Of a DNA stretch of 64,000 nt, positions 52,803-61,995 are shown piece after piece. Under the pieces are notes generated by a model. The model had not been told where the DNA came from. It saw only the letters and a list, made by a program, of their open reading frames with translations, and did no database searches. Position numbers and translations under genes: made by a program. The DNA comes from Ramlibacter alkalitolerans. Its GTDB lineage: Bacteria > Pseudomonadota > Gammaproteobacteria > Burkholderiales > Burkholderiaceae_C. Each line of letters starts with the position of its first letter. Position 1 is the stretch's first letter. The DNA lies in assembly GCF_016722765.1 (NCBI RefSeq), contig NZ_JAEQND010000009.1:225850-289849 (forward strand), given 5' to 3'.

Positions 52803-53863
52803 TCCCTGCCGCCCCTTCGCGCGACCCGCTGGCGGGCAAGCTGCCGGTCACGCTGGTCACGGGTTTCCTCGGCAGCGGCAAGACGACGCTGATCGCCAGG
52901 CTGGTGCGCCACCCGGAGATGAACCGCGTCGCCGTCGTGATCAACGAAGTGGGCGAGATCGGCATCGACCACGACCTGGTCGCGATGTCGACCGAGAACA
53001 TCGCGCTGCTGGCCAACGGCTGCATCTGCTGCTCGGTGCGCACCGACCTGCAGGAGACGCTGCGCGACCTGTTCGCGCGCCGGCGCGCCGGCGAGATCGC
53101 GGACTTCGACCGCGTGATCATCGAAACCACCGGGCTGGCCGATCCCGCACCGGTGGTGCAGACGCTGCTGGCGGACAACCTGGTGTCGGCGCATTTCCGC
53201 CTCGACGGCCTGGTGACGCTGGTGGATGCGGCCAACGCCGCCCAGCAGCTCGCGCACCACGCCGAGCCGGCCAAGCAGATCGCGCTGGCCGACCGCGTGT
53301 TCGTCACCAAGAGCGACATCGCGCCGGCGGAGGCGGTCGACGACCTGCGCGCGGCGATCGCGCAGATCAATCCCGGCGCACAGGTGTCGCTCGTGCTGCA
53401 CGGCGAAGTCGAACCACGGTCCTTGACCGGGCTCGGCCTGGCGAGCGCGCGCGCGGGAGAGGCGACGCTGCGCTTCCTCGGCGAAGCGCTGCACGGCGAA
53501 GGCTCCGGCGGCGACAAGCGCCTGGGGGCGCGTCCCGCGCTGCACGACGGCGCGATCCGCACGCTCTCGCTGCACTTCGACACGCCTTTCACCTGGAACG
53601 GCTTTTCCGCGGCGCTGGAACTGCTGGCGACGCTGCGCGGGCCGGACCTGCTGCGCGTCAAGGGCATCGTCAACGTCGAAGGCGCGCCGGTGGTGGTGCA
53701 GGGCGTGCAGCACATCTTCCATCCGCCGGTGCCGCTGGATCGCTGGCCGGGCGAGGACAGGCGCACGCGCCTCGTGTTCATCACGCGCCACATCGAGGCC
53801 GCCGTGATCCGCGAGCTGCTGCAGGCGGTGGCCCGCGTGGCCGCCGCGGCTGACCCGCTATGA
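52799..53863 (+). CDS. CobW/COG0523-family GTPase with non-canonical start
   Basis: A metal-trafficking GTPase: Walker A GFLGSGKT, NEVGEIGIDHDLV, the metal-binding CxCC motif GCICCSVR (Cys75, 77, 78), TKSD guanine loop and the CobW C-terminal domain. The frame upstream of the Walker A contains no ATG, GTG or TTG; the first GTG (52904) lies after the P-loop and would destroy the enzyme. The likely start is CTG at 52799 (GGAG eight bases upstream) or ATC at 52802, where the preceding stop gives TGATC instead of the common TGATG. About 354 residues. Confidence 0.8.
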   Translation: MIPAAPSRDPLAGKLPVTLVTGFLGSGKTTLIARLVRHPEMNRVAVVINEVGEIGIDHDLVAMSTENIALLANGCICCSVRTDLQETLRDLFARRRAGEIADFDRVIIETTGLADPAPVVQTLLADNLVSAHFRLDGLVTLVDAANAAQQLAHHAEPAKQIALADRVFVTKSDIAPAEAVDDLRAAIAQINPGAQVSLVLHGEVEPRSLTGLGLASARAGEATLRFLGEALHGEGSGGDKRLGARPALHDGAIRTLSLHFDTPFTWNGFSAALELLATLRGPDLLRVKGIVNVEGAPVVVQGVQHIFHPPVPLDRWPGEDRRTRLVFITRHIEAAVIRELLQAVARVAAAADPL

Positions 53864-53894
53864 TCATCCGACAGGAAACCAGGAGGCGACTGAC

Positions 53895-55028
53895 TTGCTG
53901 TACTCGTGCTCACCGGACTGCACCGACCCGCGGCACCACCACGCCGCAGCGGCCCGCTCCGCCCACCTCAAGGCACCGTCGCTGCGTGCCACGTCCTCGC
54001 GGGTGGTGGCACGCGGTCGCAAGGGCAAGAGCCAGGTGGTGGACCTGCATTGCCATTACCTCAATCCCGAGGTGAACGCGAAGACGGCGCACCTGGACGC
54101 GGCGCAGCACGACCCCACGGCGATCTTCGCCAATGCGCTCACGCGCGAGACGAACGTGCGGCAGATGAAGACGCGCGGGCCCAAGCTCACCGGCGTGGAC
54201 GAGCGCCTGAAGGACATGGACCGCATGGGGGTCGACGTGCAGGCCATCTGCCCCGCGCCGTACCACTTCTTCTACTTCACCGAGCCCGACGTCGGCGCGC
54301 AGCTCGCGCGCGAGGTGAACGAAGGCATCGCCAAGCTCGTGGCCGACACGCCGGACCGCTTCGTCGGCCTGGGCTCGGTGCCCTTGCAGGATGCGGAACT
54401 GGCCGTGCGCGAGCTGGAGTACGCAGTGAAGAACCTCGGCCTGCGCGGCGTGGAGATCTGCACCAACGTGAACGGCAGGAACCTCACGGACCCGGCGCTC
54501 GGGCTCGAGAAGTTCTTCGCCCGCGCCGAGGAACTGGGCATCCTCGTCTTCATGCATCCGCTGGGCTACACGCAGGCGGACCGCCTCACCGAGCACTACT
54601 TCAACAACGTGATCGGCAACCCGCTCGATTCGACGGTGGCGGTGTCGCACCTGATCTTCGACGGCACGATGGCGCGCCACCCGAAGCTCAAGGTGCTGGT
54701 GGCGCACGGCGGCGGCTTCGTGGCGCACTACTGGGCGCGCATGGACCACGCCTGGCGCGCGCGGCCGGACTGCCGCACGGTGATCAAGCGGCCGCCCTCC
54801 AAGTACCTCGAGAAGTTCTACTTCGACACCATCACGCACGACCCGCAGATGCTCAAGCACCTGGTGGAGCGTTTCGGCGCCGACCACGTGGTGCTGGGCA
54901 CGGACTACCCGTACGACATGGGCGACGAGGATCCGCTGGGCCTGCTGGCGCAGGTGAAGCGCCTGCCCAAGGCGGAACGCGACCTGATTGCCGGCGGCAA
55001 CGCGGCGCGGCTGCTGAAGCTGAAGTGA
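53895..55028 (+). CDS. Amidohydrolase family 2 protein (ACMSD-like)
   Basis: A 377-residue metal-dependent hydrolase/decarboxylase of the ACMSD/AH2 superfamily. It has VVDLHCHYLNPEV, DRMGVDVQAICPAPYHFFYF, RFVGLGSVPLQDAELAVREL, LVFMHPLGYTQADRL, KVLVAHGGGFVAHYWARMDH and VLGTDYPYDMGDEDPLGL, including the metal ligands. The start is a TTG at 53895, supported by AGGAGG about eight bases upstream. Residues 1-45 are a Cys/His-rich lead (LYSCSPDCTDPRHHH) not usual in the family. Follows the GTPase by 31 bases. Catalytic target unknown. Confidence 0.87.
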   Translation: MLYSCSPDCTDPRHHHAAAARSAHLKAPSLRATSSRVVARGRKGKSQVVDLHCHYLNPEVNAKTAHLDAAQHDPTAIFANALTRETNVRQMKTRGPKLTGVDERLKDMDRMGVDVQAICPAPYHFFYFTEPDVGAQLAREVNEGIAKLVADTPDRFVGLGSVPLQDAELAVRELEYAVKNLGLRGVEICTNVNGRNLTDPALGLEKFFARAEELGILVFMHPLGYTQADRLTEHYFNNVIGNPLDSTVAVSHLIFDGTMARHPKLKVLVAHGGGFVAHYWARMDHAWRARPDCRTVIKRPPSKYLEKFYFDTITHDPQMLKHLVERFGADHVVLGTDYPYDMGDEDPLGLLAQVKRLPKAERDLIAGGNAARLLKLK

Positions 55029-55032
55029 CGCC

Positions 55033-56136
55033 ATGACCGCGCCGGCCGCCCAATCCTTCGATGCGCGCGCGTTGCGCCAGGTGCTCGGCGCGTTCGTCAC
55101 GGGCGTCACCGTGATCACCACGCTCGATGCGAACGGCAGGCCGCACGGCCTCACCGCGAACTCCTTCACTTCGGTCTCGCTCGATCCGCCGCTGGTGCTG
55201 TGGAGCCAGTCGCTCACCGCGCCCAGCCATCCCGTGTTCCGCGAGTCCGAGCGCTTCGTGGTCAACATCCTGGCCGACGATCAGGTGGAAATCTCCAACC
55301 GCTTCGCCCGCGGCGGCGCGGACAAGTTCGCCGGCTGCGGCACGCGGCCGGGCATCGGCGGCGTGCCGCTGATCCAGGGCTGCGCGGCCTACCTGGAATG
55401 CCGGCGCATCAACAGCTTCCCGGGCGGCGACCACCTGATGTTCCTCGGCCAGGTGGAGCGCATCGAGCGCACCGGGCTGCAGCCGCTCGTGTTCGGCGGC
55501 GGCAAGTACCTCGTCGCGCAGCCGCACGACCTCGGCCTGATGGCGGCACCCGGCGGCGCCAACATCGCGCGCCTGAAGGCGGTGCGGCTCGCCACGCGGG
55601 CGCTGGTGGAGTTGTCGGACGAACTCGACGAGACGCTGGGGCTGGGCGTGTGGGGCAACAAGGGGCCGACCATCGTGCGCTGGGAGGAGGCGAGCCAGCC
55701 GGTGAGCGACAACCTGCGCACCGGGCTCGTGCTGCCGGTGCTGACCTCCGCCACCGGCCTCGCCTTCGCCGCCTGGCTGCCGCGCGAGACCACCGCGCCT
55801 TTCATCGAGGCGGAGCTGGCCCAGGGCATGGACCTGCTGCAGGTGGAGCAGGAACTCGCGCAGGTGCGCTCCGGCGGCATCGTGCGGCTGGTGGGCACGG
55901 ACAAGTTCTCCGACCTGTACGGCACCAACATCAGCGCGGCGAGCGTGCCGGTGTTCGACAACACGGGTTCGATGGTGCTGGCGCTGACGGCCATCGGCAG
56001 TTCGCAGCGCCTCGACCTGGGCGAAGGCAGCCGCCTGGTGATGGGGCTGCGCCATTGCGCCGCGGCCCTCTCCTTCCGCCTCGGTGGCCGCGCCTTGTCC
56101 GGCCACGCCTCCAACGATCCCATCCAGGCCGTGTAG
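55033..56136 (+). CDS. Flavin reductase domain fused to an IclR-type effector domain
   Basis: A 367-residue fusion. Residues 1-165 are a flavin reductase of the DIM6/NtaB type (LRQVLGAFVTGVTVITTLDA, HGLTANSFTSVSLDPPLVLW, RFVVNILADDQVEISNRFAR). Residues 180-360 resemble the IclR effector-binding domain (RLKAVRLATRALVELSDELD, GLGVWGNKGPTIVRW, LPVLTSATGLAFAAWLP, ALTAIGSSQRLDLGEGSRL) without its DNA-binding helix-turn-helix. The effector domain may sense the substrate or product. Starts four bases after the amidohydrolase stop, so it is in the same operon; a two-component oxygenase may be its partner elsewhere. Confidence 0.85.
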   Translation: MTAPAAQSFDARALRQVLGAFVTGVTVITTLDANGRPHGLTANSFTSVSLDPPLVLWSQSLTAPSHPVFRESERFVVNILADDQVEISNRFARGGADKFAGCGTRPGIGGVPLIQGCAAYLECRRINSFPGGDHLMFLGQVERIERTGLQPLVFGGGKYLVAQPHDLGLMAAPGGANIARLKAVRLATRALVELSDELDETLGLGVWGNKGPTIVRWEEASQPVSDNLRTGLVLPVLTSATGLAFAAWLPRETTAPFIEAELAQGMDLLQVEQELAQVRSGGIVRLVGTDKFSDLYGTNISAASVPVFDNTGSMVLALTAIGSSQRLDLGEGSRLVMGLRHCAAALSFRLGGRALSGHASNDPIQAV

Positions 56137-56158
56137 GCTGCGCGACAGCTCCGGCCGT

Positions 56159-56200
56159 GTAGGCTGGCGGTGAGCCGCGCAGCGCGAACCCCAGCGCTGG
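56159..56200. repeat. Repeat A copy 3
   Basis: GTAGGCTGGCGGTGA, a short spacer, GAACCCCAGCGCTGG. It sits 22 bases after the stop at 56136. A fragment GTAGGCTG is also seen at 56133. The region to 56339 has no other recognisable feature. Confidence 0.75.
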
Positions 56201-56339
56201 TACCCGGTCAATCACGCCGCCGTCGCCCTTTCCTACACGGGCATGGCCTCCAAGCTTGCGGCCGGACCGTAGCCGTACGCCTACAGTCGCTGCCCATACG
56301 GTGGCCGCGGCGTAGCGCGCCACGCTGGAGAGACACAAC

Positions 56340-56786
56340 ATGGCCTTTCGCGTCTTCATCGTCGAGGACAGCTCGACGATCCGGGACAACCTGATCGAAA
56401 CCCTGAAGGAGCTCGCGCAGTTCGAGCCCGTCGGCACCGCGGAGACCGAGCACGAGGCCAAGCGCTGGCTGGCGCGCAACGCGTGGGACCTGGCGATCAT
56501 CGACCTGTTCCTGCGCGAGGGCAGCGGCCTGAACGTGCTGGAATCCTGCCGCCAGCGGCAGCCGGGGCAGAAGGTCGTGGTCCTGAGCAACCACTCCTCG
56601 CGCGACGTGCGCTGGCGCTGCAAGCAGCTCGGCGCCGATGCGGTGTTCGACAAGTCGACGGAGCTGGAAGCGCTGGTGGACTATTGCGTGCAGCACCGCC
56701 GCCAGGTGCAGGAGCAGGCGCCGGCGGAACCGGCGGCGGCTACTGCTGCAGTGCCCGCGACGGCTCTTCCGGCAGCGCCTGCTTGA
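56340..56786 (+). CDS. Single-domain response regulator
   Basis: A 148-residue receiver protein: acidic pair VFIVEDSSTIR (Glu9, Asp10), phosphoacceptor Asp55 in LAIIDLFLREGSGL, Ser/Thr in VVVLSNHSSRDV and Lys105 in AVFDKST. There is no output domain; residues 122-148 are a Pro/Ala-rich tail. It is not beside a histidine kinase. Its 3' end overlaps the convergent Na/Pi gene by 47 bases. Confidence 0.93.
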   Translation: MAFRVFIVEDSSTIRDNLIETLKELAQFEPVGTAETEHEAKRWLARNAWDLAIIDLFLREGSGLNVLESCRQRQPGQKVVVLSNHSSRDVRWRCKQLGADAVFDKSTELEALVDYCVQHRRQVQEQAPAEPAAATAAVPATALPAAPA

Positions 56787-58413
56787 GGCGGCTGGGCGCG
56801 AGTGCGCCGGCCGAGTCGAGGATCGGGTAGGCGATCGAGCAGATGTGCGAGTTGATCCGCTTCAGGTCGCTGATCAGGTCCAGGTGCAATGAACTGGTCT
56901 CGATGCTCTGTGCCGTGTTCTCGGTCAGGCGCGTGAGGTGCGTGCCGGCATAGGCGCGCTCCAGGTCGCGGAAGCGCGCCTTCTCCTCCAGCAGCTTCTG
57001 CGCATCGCGCACGGAGCCGTTGAGGAACACGCTCATGCCCAGGCGCAGGTTGTCCACCAGGCGCGCGTGCAGCTCGCAGATCTCCGCCATGCCGGCGTCG
57101 GAGAAGTTGCGGCCTTTGCGGATCTTCTTGTCCTCGATGTCCAGCAGGATGCGCTCGACGATGTCGCCGATCTGCTCCATGTTGATCGTGAAGCTGATGA
57201 TGTCCGTCCAGCGGCGGCTTTCCTCCTCGCCCAGGGCCTCGCGCGAGATCTTGGTCAGGTAGTACTTGATCGCGGAATAGAGCTGGTCGACCGTGTCGTC
57301 CATGCGGCGCAGTTCCTCGGCCAGCCGCAGGTCGTTGTCCTTGATCACGCGCAGCATGCCCAGCAGCATGGTCTCGACGACGTCGGCCTGGTGCAGCGCC
57401 TCGCGCGCGGCATTGGAGATGGCGAGCGAGGGCGTCTCCAGCGCGGAGGGGTCGAGGTGGTGCGGCCGCCCCGCCACCAGGCTGCGATCGGGCTTGGGCA
57501 GCCACTGCTCCACCCAGCGCGCCACGTGGTGCGTGAAGGCGAGGAACAGGATGGCGATCAGCACGTTGAAGGCCAGGTGGTAGAGCACCACGGCCGTCGC
57601 GTGGTCCGGCACGTAGGGCCGCAGGTACGTCACCCAGTAGTGCACGAAGGGCGCGGCCAGCACCACGCCGAAGCACTTGAAGACCAGGTTGCCGATCGGC
57701 ACCTGCCGCACCGGCACGGCCGATTTCGCGGTGGCCAGCACGCCCAGCAGGCCGCTTCCGAGGTTGGCGCCTATGGTCAGGCCGAGCGCGACATCGAGCG
57801 GGATCGCGCCGGAGGCGGCCAGCGTCGCCGTGAGCAGGACGATGGCAAGGCTGGAATAGGCGACCACCGCCATCACGGCGCCGACGGTGATCTCCAGCAG
57901 GATGTCGCTGTAGAGCGACTCCAGCAGGGCCTTCACGGCCGGCGAGCGGACCATGATCGCGGTCGATTCGGAGACCAGGCGCAGTGCGAGCAGCATCAGC
58001 CCCAGGCCGATCAGCACGCGGCCGAAGCGGCCGAGCGGCGTCGACTGCCGGGTGATGAACAGCACGACGCCGACGAAGATGAACAGCGGCGACAGCCACG
58101 ACAGGTCGAAGGAGAAGACGACCGCCATCATGCTGCTGCCGACGTCCGCGCCGAGCATCATGGCGAGCGCGGTAGAGAGCGGCACCAGCCCCTGGCCGAC
58201 GAAGGCGGAGACGATCAGCGCCGTGGCCGTGCTGGACTGCACCAGCGCCGTGACGCCGAAGCCCGCGAGGCCGGCGGCGGGGCGGGTGCTGATGCTGCGC
58301 GCGAGGACCTGGCGCAGGTTGGCCCCGAAGACCCGCAGGATGCCGGTACGAACGAGATACGTGCCCCAGACCAGCAGCGCAACCGCCGCCAGCAGGTTCA
58401 GCAAATGCTTCAT
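56740..58413 (-). CDS. Na/phosphate cotransporter family protein with PhoU-like tail
   Basis: A 557-residue NptA/YjbB-type protein. Membrane helices to about residue 320 include the two signature repeats with FGVTALVQSSTATALIVSAF and LTIGANLGSGLLGVLATAKS. A PhoU-like helical domain (about 345-540: ALHQADVVETMLLGMLRVIK, ISFTINMEQIGDIVERIL) follows. It moves phosphate with sodium. Ends inside the convergent response-regulator gene. Confidence 0.93.
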   Translation of the reverse strand: MKHLLNLLAAVALLVWGTYLVRTGILRVFGANLRQVLARSISTRPAAGLAGFGVTALVQSSTATALIVSAFVGQGLVPLSTALAMMLGADVGSSMMAVVFSFDLSWLSPLFIFVGVVLFITRQSTPLGRFGRVLIGLGLMLLALRLVSESTAIMVRSPAVKALLESLYSDILLEITVGAVMAVVAYSSLAIVLLTATLAASGAIPLDVALGLTIGANLGSGLLGVLATAKSAVPVRQVPIGNLVFKCFGVVLAAPFVHYWVTYLRPYVPDHATAVVLYHLAFNVLIAILFLAFTHHVARWVEQWLPKPDRSLVAGRPHHLDPSALETPSLAISNAAREALHQADVVETMLLGMLRVIKDNDLRLAEELRRMDDTVDQLYSAIKYYLTKISREALGEEESRRWTDIISFTINMEQIGDIVERILLDIEDKKIRKGRNFSDAGMAEICELHARLVDNLRLGMSVFLNGSVRDAQKLLEEKARFRDLERAYAGTHLTRLTENTAQSIETSSLHLDLISDLKRINSHICSIAYPILDSAGALAPSRLKQALPEEPSRALQQ

Positions 58414-58511
58414 GTTTGCAGGAAATGATACGCCCGGGGGCGTCCTGCCGGGTTGCGGGAGTGCCCTGTCAACCGCGCGGGTGTGGCGTTTGCCCCGCGC
58501 TTCACCAAGCG

Positions 58512-59030
58512 TTACCGGCTGCGGCGCACCCGCAGCAGTTCGTCCAGGATCAGGCCCGCCGCGCCGATGGTGATCGCCGTATCGGCCACGTTGAAGGCCG
58601 GGAAGTACCAGCGGTTCTGCCAGTGGAACTGCAGGAAGTCGACCACGTAGCCATGCAGCAGGCGGTCGATCACGTTGCCGATCGCGCCGCCCAGGATGCA
58701 GGCCAGGGCGAAGCAGAACAGCTTCTGGCCGGCGTGCTTCTTCAGCAGGTACAGGATGAACAGTGTGGCGGCCACCCCGATGGCGGTGAACAGCCAGCGC
58801 TGCCAGCCCGACGCCGCGGCCAGCAGGGAGAAGGCCGCGCCGGTGTTGTGCGCCCGCACGATGTTGAAGAAGGACGTGATCGTCGTCGAGTCGCCGAACT
58901 TGTAGTAGCCCAGGATCAGGATCTTGGTGAACTGGTCGACGATCAGGATGATCAGCGCCAGCGCCAGCCAGGGCAGCAGGCTGCCGCCGGTGCCGTCCCG
59001 GAGCATCAGGGTGTTGCCGCGGGCTGCCAT
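58512..59030 (-). CDS. lspA: Lipoprotein signal peptidase (signal peptidase II)
   Basis: A 172-residue aspartic protease of the inner membrane that cleaves prolipoprotein signal peptides. Conserved blocks are [45 protein letters not shown] and [15 protein letters not shown], with the two catalytic Asp residues in GNVIDR and NVADTA. Its start overlaps the ileS stop by one base. Part of the conserved ribF-ileS-lspA order. Confidence 0.96.
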   Translation of the reverse strand: MAARGNTLMLRDGTGGSLLPWLALALIILIVDQFTKILILGYYKFGDSTTITSFFNIVRAHNTGAAFSLLAAASGWQRWLFTAIGVAATLFILYLLKKHAGQKLFCFALACILGGAIGNVIDRLLHGYVVDFLQFHWQNRWYFPAFNVADTAITIGAAGLILDELLRVRRSR

Positions 59031-61897
59031 CAGGCGTGCACCCGGTCTTCACCGGCTCCGAACAGGTTGCTCACGCAGCGGCCGCAGAGGGCCGGATGCT
59101 CCGGATCGCTGCCGACGTCGGCACGCCAGTGCCAGCAGCGGTCGCACTTCGCGTCCGCGCTGGGCAGCGCCTGCACCGCCAGCGCGTCGCCGCGTTCCAG
59201 CCGTACCGCCGAGGCGATGAAGACGAACTTCAGGTCGTCGCCCAGGCTGGCCAGCAGCGCGTGGTCTTCCGGGCCGGCACCGATCACGAGATTGGCCTGC
59301 AGCGAGGAGCCCACCCGGCCCTCCGCCCGCAGGGCCTCGATCTGCTTGTTGGCCAGGTCGCGGATGGCGCGGATGCGCTCCCATTTCGCCAGCAGCGCGG
59401 TGTCGGGGCCGCCGATTTCCGCGTATTCCTCCAGGAAGATGGACTGCGAACTTCCGAACACCTTCCACGCCTCCTCCGCCGTGAAACTGAGGAAGGGCGC
59501 CATCCAGCGCAGCATGGCGTGCGTGATGTTCCACAGCGCCGTCTGCGCGCTGCGGCGGGCCAGGGACTTGGGCGCGGTGGTGTAGAGGCGGTCCTTGAGC
59601 ACGTCGAGGTAGAAGGCGCCGAGGTCCTCGGAGCAGTACACCTGCAGCTTGGCCACGACCGGGTGGAACTCGTAGACCTCGTAGTGCGCCAGCACCTCGG
59701 CCTGGAACTGCGCTGCGCGCGAGAGCGCGTAGCGGTCGATCTCCAGCATCTCCGCCAGCGGCACGGCGTCGCGGGCGACGTCGAAATCGCTCACGTTGGC
59801 GAGCAGGAAGCGCAGCGTGTTGCGGATGCGGCGGTAGGCGTCGACCACGCGGGCGAGGATCTTGTCGTCGCCGGCGATGTCGCCGGAGTAGTCGGAGGCG
59901 GCCACCCACAGGCGGATGATCTCGGCCCCGAGCTTGGTGCTGACCTGCTGCGGCTCGATGCCGTTGCCCAGCGACTTGCTCATCTTGCGGCCCTGGCTGT
60001 CCACCGTGAAGCCGTGCGTGAGCAGGCCGCGGTAGGGCGCGCGCCCGTACATCGCGCAGGCCGTCAAGAGGGACGAGTGGAACCAGCCCCGGTGCTGGTC
60101 GTGGCCTTCGAGGTAGAGGTCGGCCTCGGGGCCGTTCTCGTGCGCGGCGCCGGCATGCGAGCCCTTGAGCACCGTCGTGTGCGTGGTGCCCGAGTCGAAC
60201 CAGACCTCGAGGATGTCGGTGCTCTTGGTGTACTGCGGCGCGTCTCCGGCGGCGCCAACCTTGGCGAGGATCTCCTCGGTCGAGGCCTTGCTCCAGGCTT
60301 CGATGCCGCCCGCCTGCACCATGGCCGCCGCGAGGTCGAGGATCTCCATGGTCTTCGGATGCAGGTCGCCCGAGTCCTTGTGCAGGAAGAAGGGCAGGGG
60401 CACGCCCCAGCTGCGCTGGCGGCTGATGCACCAGTCGGGCCGGCCGGCGATCATGTCGCGCAGGCGCGCCTTGCCGTTTTCCGGGTAGAAGCTGGTTTCC
60501 TCGATGGCCTTGAGCGCCATGTTGCGCAGCGTGTCCGGCGCCTTGTCGCTGGTGAACACGCCGACGCCTTCGTCCATGCGGATGAACCACTGGGCGGCCG
60601 CTCGGTAGATCACCGGCGTCTTGTGGCGCCAGCAATGCGGATAGCTGTGGACGATGTTCTCGGTGGTGAAGAGGCGGCCGGCGGCATCCAGTGTTTCCAG
60701 GATGTGCGGCACCGCCTTCCAGATGTTCTCGCCGCCGAACAGGGCGAAGTCCGCCGCATAGGAACCGTTGCCCTGCACGGGGTTGAGGATCTCGTCGTAC
60801 TTCATGCCGTGGGCAACGCAGGAATTGAAGTCGTCGAGGCCGTAGGCCGGCGAGGAGTGCACGATGCCGGTGCCGTCTTCCGCTGTGGCGTAGTCGGCCA
60901 GGTAGACGGGCGACAGGCGCCGGAAGCCGGCGTCGACGTCGTACAGCGGATGGCGGAACTCCAGCCCGCCGAGGTTCCTGCCCTCGGTGGTGGCCAGCAC
61001 CTGGCCTTCGAGCTTGTAGCGGGCGAGCGCCTTTTCCACCAGCACCTCGGCGAGGATCAGCTTGCCGCGCGGCGTGTCGACGAGGGCGTAGACGATCTCC
61101 GGGTTCAGGTTCAGCGCCTGGTTGGCAGGGATGGTCCAGGCGGTGGTGGTCCAGATGACGGCGAAGATGTCTTCGCTCCCTCTCCCGACGGCGGGAGAGG
61201 GCTGGGGTGAGGGCAGGCCGAAGGCCGCATACACCTTCGCCGGATCCTCCGCCTTGAACCCCACATCCAGCGTCTGCGACTTCTTGTCCGCGTACTCGAT
61301 CTCGAATTCCGCCAGCGAGGAGCCGCAGTCGAAGCACCAGTACACGGGCTTGAGCCCGCGGTACACGAAGCCACGCTCCATCACGCGCTTGAAGGCGCGG
61401 ATCTCGTTGGCCTCGGTCGCGAAGTCCATCGTGCGGTACGGGTCGTCCCAGTCGCCCAGCACGCCCAGGCGCTTGAAGTCGCTGCGCTGCAGGTCGATCT
61501 GCTCGGTGGCGAAGGCGCGGCTCTTCGCCTGCATCTCGTCGCGCGGCAGGTTGCGGCCGAACTTCTTCTCGATGGCGTTCTCGATCGGCAGGCCGTGGCA
61601 GTCCCAGCCGGGGATGTAGGCCGCGTCCAGCCCCTTGAGCTGGCGCGACTTGACGATCATGTCCTTCAGGATCTTGTTGACGGCGTGACCCATGTGGATC
61701 TGGCCGTTGGCATACGGCGGGCCGTCGTGCAGCACGAATTTCTGGCGGCCGCAGCGCGCCTCGCGCAGGCGCTTGTACAGGCCCTGTTCCTCCCACTCCT
61801 TCACCCAGCCCGGCTCGCGCCTGGGCAGGTCGCCGCGCATGGGGAAGGGCGTGTCGGGCAGGTTGAGGGTGGCGCGGTAATCGGTCTTGTCGGTCAT
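59030..61897 (-). CDS. ileS: Isoleucine-tRNA ligase
   Basis: A 955-residue class I synthetase: HIGH motif as [18 protein letters not shown] in [18 protein letters not shown], the class-I catalytic and editing (CP1) domain blocks [15 protein letters not shown] and [20 protein letters not shown], and the C-terminal zinc motif CDRCWHW with [11 protein letters not shown]. Within the CP1 region an insertion ([13 protein letters not shown], about residues 228-241) is encoded by repeat C copy 2 at 61175-61213, in frame. It lies between KVYAAFGL and DIFAVIW, a loop apparently tolerant to insertion. Confidence 0.96.
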   Translation of the reverse strand: MTDKTDYRATLNLPDTPFPMRGDLPRREPGWVKEWEEQGLYKRLREARCGRQKFVLHDGPPYANGQIHMGHAVNKILKDMIVKSRQLKGLDAAYIPGWDCHGLPIENAIEKKFGRNLPRDEMQAKSRAFATEQIDLQRSDFKRLGVLGDWDDPYRTMDFATEANEIRAFKRVMERGFVYRGLKPVYWCFDCGSSLAEFEIEYADKKSQTLDVGFKAEDPAKVYAAFGLPSPQPSPAVGRGSEDIFAVIWTTTAWTIPANQALNLNPEIVYALVDTPRGKLILAEVLVEKALARYKLEGQVLATTEGRNLGGLEFRHPLYDVDAGFRRLSPVYLADYATAEDGTGIVHSSPAYGLDDFNSCVAHGMKYDEILNPVQGNGSYAADFALFGGENIWKAVPHILETLDAAGRLFTTENIVHSYPHCWRHKTPVIYRAAAQWFIRMDEGVGVFTSDKAPDTLRNMALKAIEETSFYPENGKARLRDMIAGRPDWCISRQRSWGVPLPFFLHKDSGDLHPKTMEILDLAAAMVQAGGIEAWSKASTEEILAKVGAAGDAPQYTKSTDILEVWFDSGTTHTTVLKGSHAGAAHENGPEADLYLEGHDQHRGWFHSSLLTACAMYGRAPYRGLLTHGFTVDSQGRKMSKSLGNGIEPQQVSTKLGAEIIRLWVAASDYSGDIAGDDKILARVVDAYRRIRNTLRFLLANVSDFDVARDAVPLAEMLEIDRYALSRAAQFQAEVLAHYEVYEFHPVVAKLQVYCSEDLGAFYLDVLKDRLYTTAPKSLARRSAQTALWNITHAMLRWMAPFLSFTAEEAWKVFGSSQSIFLEEYAEIGGPDTALLAKWERIRAIRDLANKQIEALRAEGRVGSSLQANLVIGAGPEDHALLASLGDDLKFVFIASAVRLERGDALAVQALPSADAKCDRCWHWRADVGSDPEHPALCGRCVSNLFGAGEDRVHA
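61175..61213. repeat. Repeat C copy 2, in-frame insertion inside ileS
   Basis: GCTCCCTCTCCCGACGGCGG then GAGAGGGCTGGGGTGAGGG. It carries the CTCCCTCTCCC/GGGAGAGGG hairpin and is translated as [13 protein letters not shown] in IleS. The length keeps the reading frame. Related in sequence to copy 1 at 2524-2555. Confidence 0.8.
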
Positions 61898-61995
61898 GGA
61901 AAGCCTCTACGAACTCGTCACGCCGGGGCGGACCCGGCATCCACGCGCGTGGGGCGGCGTGGGATGGTGCGGCCTGGGCCGCGCTGACGGGATCG

